Of a stretch of DNA of 9,672 nt, positions 5,736 to 9,672 are shown in pieces (position 1 is the first letter of the stretch; the number at the start of each line of letters is the position of its first letter). The notes below the pieces were generated by a model that saw nothing but the letters and a program-made list of their open reading frames with translations, had not been told where the DNA came from and ran no database searches. The position numbers and the translations under genes were made by a program. The stretch is from an uncultured Bacilli bacterium (GTDB lineage: Bacteria; Bacillota_I; Bacilli_A; RF39; UBA660): positions 1 to 9,672 of the forward strand of contig CALVJU010000007.1 of assembly GCA_944332375.1 (NCBI GenBank). The letters are read 5' to 3'.

Positions 5736-6579
5736 TTAACATCTTATCACAAACAAACTGATCTCCCTTTTTTCGATAAAGAGCAATCGGCTCATTCACT
5801 TCATTGACAAAAAAGATCTTCTCTAATGGTTCTTCATAATCAATCTTGGCACCATTCTCTACTTTGTGAAGAAGTACCCCATGAATCCTACGAACAGGAT
5901 ACATCTTACTTAAAATTTCATAAATGGAATAACAATGGAACTTTCCCTTTCTCACTTCTTCTATCGTACTCGCTTGTTCTAAAGAAAACATTCCTATCTT
6001 TGTTCTTGTTAATGCAGTCATCGTCGCAATCGTATTTAACTTTCTAGCAATATCTTCTACTAAACTACGAATATAAGTTCCCTTACTCACCTCTGTCTGA
6101 ACTGTTAAAAAATTGTTTTGATAATCTAAAAATAATAGTTGATATATGGTTACGATTCGTTTAGGCAAAGTCACTTCTTCTTGATTTCTCGCATATTCAT
6201 AAAGCTTTTTCCCATGAATCTTCACCGCTGAATAAATAGGAACCTCTTGTTCATAAGTCGTCTCTAACTCCTTCAATACCTGTTTTATCTCTTCTTCAGA
6301 AAGCATCACATCTTCTTCCTTTAATATCTTCCCTGTCGCATCCATCGTATCCGTCTTAACCCCAAACTTCATCGATGCAACATAAGTCTTCCTAGAAGAT
6401 GTCAACACTTCCACCAACTTCGTTGCCTTCCCGACACAGACAATCAAAAGCCCTTCTGCCATCGGATCTAACGTCCCAGTATGCCCTACCTTTTTCGTCT
6501 TACACACCTGACAAACAATATTCACAACATCCCTACTCGTCATTCCCTTTTCTTTTTTTATCAGTAATATTCCATCCAT
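5716..6579 (-). CDS. truB: tRNA pseudouridine(55) synthase TruB
   Basis: Makes pseudouridine at position 55 in the T-loop of elongator tRNAs. The 287 residues match the usual length. Motifs: DGILLIKKEKGMTS at the N-terminus, the catalytic loop GHTGTLDPMAEGLL (32-45, catalytic Asp38), KTYVASMKFGVKTDTMD (64-80), the IYSAVKIHGKKLYEYAR block (115-131) and KGTYIRSLVEDIA (166-178). The ATG at 6579 has a perfect AGGAGGAG six bases upstream. Truncated copies lack the C-terminal RNA-binding part; this one extends well past it. In many Firmicutes truB sits with rbfA and ribF, but here it stands alone between a convergent gene and a lipoprotein gene whose terminator lies just before the truB ribosome site. 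No clear private promoter is visible. Confidence 0.97.
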   Translation of the reverse strand: MDGILLIKKEKGMTSRDVVNIVCQVCKTKKVGHTGTLDPMAEGLLIVCVGKATKLVEVLTSSRKTYVASMKFGVKTDTMDATGKILKEEDVMLSEEEIKQVLKELETTYEQEVPIYSAVKIHGKKLYEYARNQEEVTLPKRIVTIYQLLFLDYQNNFLTVQTEVSKGTYIRSLVEDIARKLNTIATMTALTRTKIGMFSLEQASTIEEVRKGKFHCYSIYEILSKMYPVRRIHGVLLHKVENGAKIDYEEPLEKIFFVNEVNEPIALYRKKGDQFVCDKMLKKERAI

Positions 6580-6593
6580 CTGTTTCTCCTCCT

Positions 6594-6620
6594 AAAAAAT
6601 AGTATCCAGAGATACTATTT
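6594..6620 (-). terminator. Terminator hairpin between the lipoprotein gene and truB
   Basis: On the minus strand AAATAGTATC (6620-6611), loop TCTG and GATACTATTT (6606-6597) form a perfect ten-base stem ending in a six-T run (6599-6594). The lipoprotein stop TAG is in the first arm, and the truB AGGAGGAG begins right after the Ts. It could terminate the upstream unit or act as an attenuator for truB. Confidence 0.75.
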
Positions 6621-7079
6621 CTTACATGAATACCCATCTTCTTCCATCACTTTTATAAAATCATCCGCTGTTGCTTTCTGTTCTTTCATATCAGCAAAAT
6701 GAGAATCCAAATTCTGATCCACTTGCTCTAATCCCTCTGTTTTTGTCTTCTCAAAATCCACATCGACAACAACATCAAAATGATCTTCTTCCTCTGTCAC
6801 ACTCTCCGTAATCCCATCTGTTTCCATCTCTTTAAAAGTAGACTCTAAGACAGACTTCGCTACCCCTTTCATTCCATCTGTTTGATCTTTCACATCCACT
6901 GTAATCTTCATATTTAATTGTTTCAATTCATTTCCTTCAAACGTTGCTGCAATCTCTTTTGTCGCATCCATTCCACTTTGTTTTCCATCCATTGTACAAG
7001 TTACCGTCTCCTTCGAAAAAAAGCACCCTGTCACAACACTCAAAAACAAAACACTCACCAATATCCCATATTTCTTCAT
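6615..7079 (-). CDS. Small lipoprotein of unknown function
   Basis: The 154-residue product carries a lipoprotein signal: basic start MKKYG, a hydrophobic stretch and the lipobox VVTGC with Cys19 as the lipid-attached residue. The mature part begins around a TVTCTMDGKQ stretch and alternates Thr/Val/Asp-rich strands, with two further cysteines (near 28 and 152) that could form a disulphide. It resembles in size and style the YehR/DUF1307-type lipoproteins of Firmicutes, but I cannot confirm that family. GGGAG lies six bases before the ATG at 7079, and a promoter with a perfect TATAAT precedes it. The stop codon is in a terminator hairpin, so it is probably a one-gene transcript. It shares strand with the yugP-like gene 55 bases upstream. 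Confidence 0.8.
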   Translation of the reverse strand: MKKYGILVSVLFLSVVTGCFFSKETVTCTMDGKQSGMDATKEIAATFEGNELKQLNMKITVDVKDQTDGMKGVAKSVLESTFKEMETDGITESVTEEEDHFDVVVDVDFEKTKTEGLEQVDQNLDSHFADMKEQKATADDFIKVMEEDGYSCKK

Positions 7080-7102
7080 AAGTTACTCCCTTCTTTTCTT
7101 TT

Positions 7103-7131
7103 ATTATATCGATATTTTTTCTATTTCACAA
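7103..7131 (-). promoter_or_regulatory. Promoter of the small lipoprotein gene
   Basis: On the minus strand TTGTGA (7131-7126, four of six) and a perfect TATAAT (7108-7103) are exactly 17 bases apart, 24 bases ahead of the ATG and just after the stop codon of the yugP-like gene. Confidence 0.7.
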
Positions 7132-7133
7132 GA

Positions 7134-7799
7134 CTAATTTCTATCATCATACATAATCAATAAACGAAGTAAATTCAATATCGTAGAAATAAAACTTGCT
7201 ACATAAGTAAACGCAGCTACTTTCAACATCTTCTCTACTCCATTCATTTCTTCTTTGCTTGCTAAAGATAATCTTTCTATTTCTTTCATTCCCCTTTTAG
7301 AAGCATCAAACTCAACAGGCAATGTCACCAATTGAAAGATCAAACTACAAACCAGCATGATCATTCCCAAAAACAGATATGTAGTCAACCCTGCAAAAAG
7401 AGAAATCACAATCACAAAGTACCCCATATAACTAATCAAGTTCACAACCGGTACTAAAAAACTACGTAAACGAAAGAAAAAGTATCCCTCTTTCTTTTGA
7501 ATCGCATGACCACATTCATGAGCTGCTACTGCTAATGATGCAATCGAATCATCCTGAAAAACCGTATGAGATAAACGAATCACATTCCTACTAGGATCAT
7601 AGTGATCCGTTAATTCCCCACGTACTTCTACAACATAAATATCTTCTAATCCATTCGCATCTAAAATCTTTCTCGCTACTTCTTGACCACTCACTTGTTT
7701 TTGATTTGTAATCTCTTTTGTTTCCTTATAAGTACTTGCAATCCTACTCTGTGCATAAATAACAATAATAATACCTGCAAAAAATAATATCAATTCCAA
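7134..7799 (-). CDS. YugP-type membrane zinc metallopeptidase
   Basis: Putative membrane-bound neutral zinc peptidase of the YugP family (Zn_peptidase_2); physiological substrates are not established. The 221 residues show an N-terminal membrane helix (1-17), a segment with GQEVARKILDANGLEDIYV and DHYDPSRNVIRLS that is typical of the family, and the zinc motif AAHECGHAIQ (His94, Glu95, His98). Two or three further hydrophobic spans (about 113-160) follow, then PVEFDASKRG, where the third metal ligand is expected, and a last hydrophobic stretch near the C-terminus. It starts at TTG (7799-7797) with AAGGTG five bases upstream; no ATG or GTG fits the family N-terminus better. The IS110 element has landed within about 100 bases upstream of it. 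Confidence 0.9.
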   Translation of the reverse strand: MELILFFAGIIIVIYAQSRIASTYKETKEITNQKQVSGQEVARKILDANGLEDIYVVEVRGELTDHYDPSRNVIRLSHTVFQDDSIASLAVAAHECGHAIQKKEGYFFFRLRSFLVPVVNLISYMGYFVIVISLFAGLTTYLFLGMIMLVCSLIFQLVTLPVEFDASKRGMKEIERLSLASKEEMNGVEKMLKVAAFTYVASFISTILNLLRLLIMYDDRN

Positions 7800-7849
7800 T
7801 CTATCACCTTGTATAATATAATCAGTTCTTATTTAAAGGAACCGAATAT

Positions 7850-7855
7850 ATTATA
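7850..7855 (-). promoter_or_regulatory. Likely -10 box of the yugP-like gene
   Basis: A perfect TATAAT on the minus strand lies about 50 bases before the TTG start. No good -35 box follows at 16-18 bases (TTTAAA at 16 bases is the best). The region where it should be is at or near the left end of the IS110 element, so the native -35 may have been displaced. Confidence 0.45.
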
Positions 7856-7881
7856 TCCTTTCTTTTCATTTTTTAAATTTT

Positions 7882-7890
7882 TGATATAAT
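7882..7890 (+). promoter_or_regulatory. Extended -10 box ahead of the IS110 leader RNA
   Basis: TGATATAAT gives a perfect TATAAT with a TGn extension, seven bases before the G at 7898 where the predicted folded RNA begins. No good -35 box is visible in the integrated form. In studied IS110 elements a full promoter is rebuilt when excised ends join, the -35 coming from the right end; that would fit here. Confidence 0.55.
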
Positions 7891-7897
7891 ATGTTCC

Positions 7898-8055
7898 GAC
7901 ACTGTGGACTTTTCTGACTCACCTTATAGCTCTGACTATTCAATTTGAGACTAATGCCACAGTTTTATTTTTAATTGGTTATAAGTTGGATAAGGCTTAG
8001 ACTTTTTATCTCCAACAAGGTTACAAGAAATAAAACTACGTGGAACACAGTTGTC
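7898..8055 (+). ncRNA. Candidate IS110 bridge RNA
   Basis: In the IS110 group a non-coding RNA from the left end guides the recombinase to donor and target. Here the segment after TATAAT can close on itself: GACACTGTG (7898-7906) pairs with CACAGT-T-GTC (8046-8055), nine pairs with one bulged T. An alternative first hairpin pairs ACTGTGG (7901-7907) with CCACAGT (7957-7963) around a 49-base loop. A second hairpin pairs GTTGGA (7985-7990) with TCCAAC (8011-8016) around a 20-base loop; that loop contains ACTTTTTAT (8001-8009), which recurs at 9279-9287 just after the recombinase stop. Two large loops followed by the recombinase gene match the bridge-RNA layout. No covariation data, so the fold is hand-drawn. 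Confidence 0.5.
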
Positions 8056-8087
8056 AAAAATTTTATTTTAAGATTGGAGTTGATGTT

Positions 8088-9263
8088 ATGTACTATATTG
8101 GTTTTGATATAGCTAAAGAAAATCATTATGCATCTATTGCAAACGCAAACGGTGAAGTGGTTCAAGAAGCATTTTTAGTTAAAAACTCTATTAACGGCTT
8201 TCACTTTTTTATGGACAAGTTGAAAGAGAAAAATATTAATATTTCGGACTGCTTAGTAGGTATGGAATCTACTGGTCACTATGGAGAAAATCTAATTCAA
8301 TTTCTTCATAACAAAGGTTTTAATATTGGTATCATTAATCCCATTCAAACTGATGCTCTTAGAAATAGTAATATTAGAAAAACTAAAACGGATAAAATTG
8401 ATACATATTTAATCATTCAATCTCTTATGTTAAAACACTATACCCCTTTTGTTTCTAAAGATATTAAAATTTTAGAACTCAGAAGTTTATGCAGACACAG
8501 AGATGATGTTCTTAAATATCGTACAAAATTAAAAGTTCGGTTAGTTTCTTTTGTTGATCAACTTTTTCCAGAATTAAATTTAATTTTTAATTCTATTCAT
8601 TTAAAAAGTTGTTATGCTTTACTTTCTAAATATCCTAGTCCAAAAGACATTGCTTCTACACGTGTTGATGCCATTGCTAATCTTTTATCTAAAGCCTCTA
8701 AAGGTCACTTTTCTTTAGAAAAAGCTCAAAAATTAAAAGAACTAGCAAAATCTTCTATTGGTGTCAACAACTCCTCACTTTCAATTCAAATCAAACATTC
8801 TCTAAAACAAATTGAATTACTTGATAGTCAAATTAAGGAAATCGATTCAAAAATCAGAGAAATCATGGATAAGTTAAACTCTGTCATCTTAACTATTCCA
8901 GGTATTTCTTATACCTTAGGTGCTATCATTTTAAGTGAGATTGGCAACATAGACAAATTTGCTAGTCCAACTAAGTTACTTGCATTTGAAGGTTTAGATC
9001 CTTCTGTCAAACAATCTGGCAATTTTAATGCGACTATCATTAAAATGTCCAAACGTGGTTCTAAACTTCTTCGTTATGCAATACTGAAAGCTTCTGGAAT
9101 AATAATTTGGAACTCCGAAACTTACAATGCCTATTATAACAGAAAACTTTCTCAAGGTAAATCTCATAATAATGCTGTTTGCCATGTTGCTCATAAACTT
9201 ACTAGAGTAATATTTCATCTGCTTAAAGAAAATGTTGAATTCAAAGAACAATTAGAAAATTAA
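8088..9263 (+). CDS. IS110-family transposase (DEDD recombinase)
   Basis: Catalyses excision and insertion of the element with its guide RNA. The 391 residues include an N-terminal RuvC-like DEDD domain: Asp7 in YIGFDIAK, Glu60 in GMESTGHY, Asp102 and Asp105 in KTDKIDTYLI. A coiled-coil-like middle (about 205-262) leads to the C-terminal Transposase_20 domain: ILTIPGISYTLGAIILSEIG (267-286), FASPTKLLAFEGLDPSVKQSG with the expected catalytic Ser310, then KMSKRGSKLLRYAI. All key residues are present and no frameshift is seen, so it is likely active. ATG 8088 is chosen because it gives the family N-terminus and has GGAG eight bases upstream; an ATG at 8040 would add 16 residues and run into the predicted RNA. 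It is richer in Asn, Lys and AT-ending codons than its neighbours, fitting acquired DNA. Confidence 0.96.
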   Translation: MYYIGFDIAKENHYASIANANGEVVQEAFLVKNSINGFHFFMDKLKEKNINISDCLVGMESTGHYGENLIQFLHNKGFNIGIINPIQTDALRNSNIRKTKTDKIDTYLIIQSLMLKHYTPFVSKDIKILELRSLCRHRDDVLKYRTKLKVRLVSFVDQLFPELNLIFNSIHLKSCYALLSKYPSPKDIASTRVDAIANLLSKASKGHFSLEKAQKLKELAKSSIGVNNSSLSIQIKHSLKQIELLDSQIKEIDSKIREIMDKLNSVILTIPGISYTLGAIILSEIGNIDKFASPTKLLAFEGLDPSVKQSGNFNATIIKMSKRGSKLLRYAILKASGIIIWNSETYNAYYNRKLSQGKSHNNAVCHVAHKLTRVIFHLLKENVEFKEQLEN

Positions 9264-9534
9264 TTTTATGCCGAGAAAACTTTTTATAAGCAAAGAAATA
9301 TTTTTTACCTTAATGGAGTTTAATGATTATTGTTTTCATTTTTTGAAAATAATAATTACTTAAACGACTATAATTATTAAAAATATTTCTGCTTGTCAAA
9401 AGGAAATTGGAATAAATTTAATTTTCGTAATATGACCGATTTTTTTAAAAAATTATCGACGTTCGGTCTTTTCGTCGTGCCAACTTTTACTATTTCATAT
9501 ATATTTCAAAAATGTTCAATTTTCTATTGACACA
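9264..9534. other. AT-rich non-coding stretch between the IS110 recombinase and the transposase fragment
   Basis: No credible gene is seen on either strand. It holds ACTTTTTAT (9279-9287, shared with the IS110 leader), a 12-base TTTTCATTTTTT (9333-9344, also at 7863-7874), TTGTCA at 9393 and two competing hairpins at 9434-9477. It may contain the IS110 right end followed by the worn end of a second insertion sequence. Confidence 0.6.
9434..9477. other. Two mutually exclusive hairpins
   Basis: GACCGA (9434-9439) can pair with TCGGTC (9463-9468) around a loop holding T7A6; alternatively CGACG (9457-9461) can pair with CGTCG (9473-9477). The stems share bases. On the plus strand the first is followed by four Ts and may weakly terminate transcription. 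It is the most GC-rich spot in an otherwise AT-rich gap. Confidence 0.45.
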
Positions 9535-9554
9535 TTATAGTTGGTCTCTATAAA
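9527..9554 (+). promoter_or_regulatory. Possible outward promoter at the right end
   Basis: A perfect TTGACA (9527-9532) and TATAAA (9549-9554, five of six) are 16 bases apart on the plus strand. Transcription would run antisense to the transposase fragment. It may be the -35 donor of a mobile element end or chance in AT-rich DNA. Confidence 0.3.
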
Positions 9555-9672
9555 TACTATCTACTTCATATAATTCATTATTTATGCTTATAACACCATC
9601 TTTACTTACTTTCCTTTTTATTTCGTGCATAAATGCATCTTCTAATTTTTCTTCTTCTAATCTTCGCCATTT
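9535..9672 (-). pseudogene. Transposase fragment with Mu-type C-terminal domain, truncated
   Basis: A frame open from the right edge encodes 45 residues, reading LEDAFMHEIKRKVSKDG then ISINNELYEVDSIYRDQL, and stops at TAA (9537-9535). The pattern FxHxxxRKVxxDGxISxxxxLYEV is that of the beta-barrel (Mu transposase C-terminal) domain that follows the DDE core in several insertion-sequence transposases. In relatives the strand after YxxQ continues as KVxxRYDP and runs on for dozens of residues; here it ends at once, and neither other frame restores it. So the 3' end of the gene has been lost. The rest lies beyond the window, so whether the N-terminal part is intact cannot be seen. Confidence 0.6.

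Larger units (their letters stand above)
7858..9290 (+). mobile_element. IS110-family insertion sequence (approximate ends)
   Basis: The element comprises a roughly 200-base 5' non-coding segment able to fold, a full DEDD recombinase gene and a short 3' tail. IS110 elements lack terminal inverted repeats and make no clear target duplication, so the ends cannot be fixed from one copy. The left end is placed between the yugP-like -10 box and the TATAAT at 7885; the right end near 9290 because nine bases there recur in a predicted RNA loop. An alternative right end near 9525 is possible. Nothing suggests the recombinase is damaged. Confidence 0.65.

Noticed and set aside
7863..7874. TTTTCATTTTTT shared with 9333-9344 as a target-site duplication
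   Set aside because: IS110 elements do not make such duplications and the word is low-complexity in AT-rich DNA; chance is the simpler reading.
7924..7947. Short words TTATAG, CTATT and TTCAATTT in the first leader loop that also occur at 9515-9540
   Set aside because: The order is scrambled and the words are AT-rich, so they cannot be assigned as guides from one copy.
8040..8087. ATG at 8040 as the recombinase start
   Set aside because: The added residues are unlike IS110 N-termini and the segment overlaps the predicted leader RNA; the family begins with a short YIGFDIAK-type N-terminus as at 8088.
7971..8165. A 64-codon minus-strand frame across the IS110 leader
   Set aside because: It is antisense to the recombinase start, has no family resemblance and follows the AT bias of the leader.
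1..9672. CRISPR array, tRNA, rRNA, or recoded stop codons
   Set aside because: No regularly spaced repeats or tRNA-like folds were seen by eye, and TGA, TAG and TAA all end family-length genes with TGG used for Trp.

Overview
The window comes from an AT-rich, low-GC Firmicute using the standard genetic code: TGA, TAG and TAA all end recognisable genes here. The order mraZ-rsmH-ftsL-PBP, a PrsA-type foldase, a YugP-type metallopeptidase and two YjcZ-like small proteins (typical of spore-forming Bacilli) point to class Bacilli or a close gut lineage. The exact taxon cannot be read from the sequence.

Layout. Positions 1-3759 (minus strand) hold the start of the division and cell-wall (dcw) cluster: a promoter, four MraZ-type operator boxes, mraZ, rsmH, ftsL and a class B penicillin-binding protein that runs off the left edge. 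The genes are packed tightly and three of the four use GTG or TTG starts. Positions 3787-4138 hold a patch of TGTCAA/TTGACA repeats, a terminator, two YjcZ-like peptide genes and a possible sporulation-type promoter. On the plus strand follow prsA (4232-5203) and an unassigned zinc-ribbon membrane protein (5255-5719). The latter converges on truB with overlapping stop codons inside a shared hairpin. Further minus-strand genes are truB, a small lipoprotein and the YugP-like metallopeptidase, each with visible local signals.

The right end is mobile. An intact IS110-family (DEDD recombinase) element lies just upstream of the yugP-like gene. Its 5' noncoding segment (about 7898-8055) can fold into a closed, multi-hairpin RNA directly downstream of a TATAAT box, as expected for a bridge RNA, and one predicted loop shares nine bases with the sequence just after the recombinase stop. 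Beyond it come about 270 bases of AT-rich non-coding DNA with competing hairpins, then a C-terminally truncated Mu-type transposase fragment that enters from the right edge.

Together the core genes cover wall synthesis and division (MraZ control, 16S rRNA methylation, FtsL, transpeptidase), folding of exported proteins (PrsA) and tRNA pseudouridylation (TruB). The most promising signals are the candidate IS110 bridge RNA, the four exactly 10-bp-spaced MraZ boxes, and the in-frame mraZ/rsmH junction separated only by one TAG codon.
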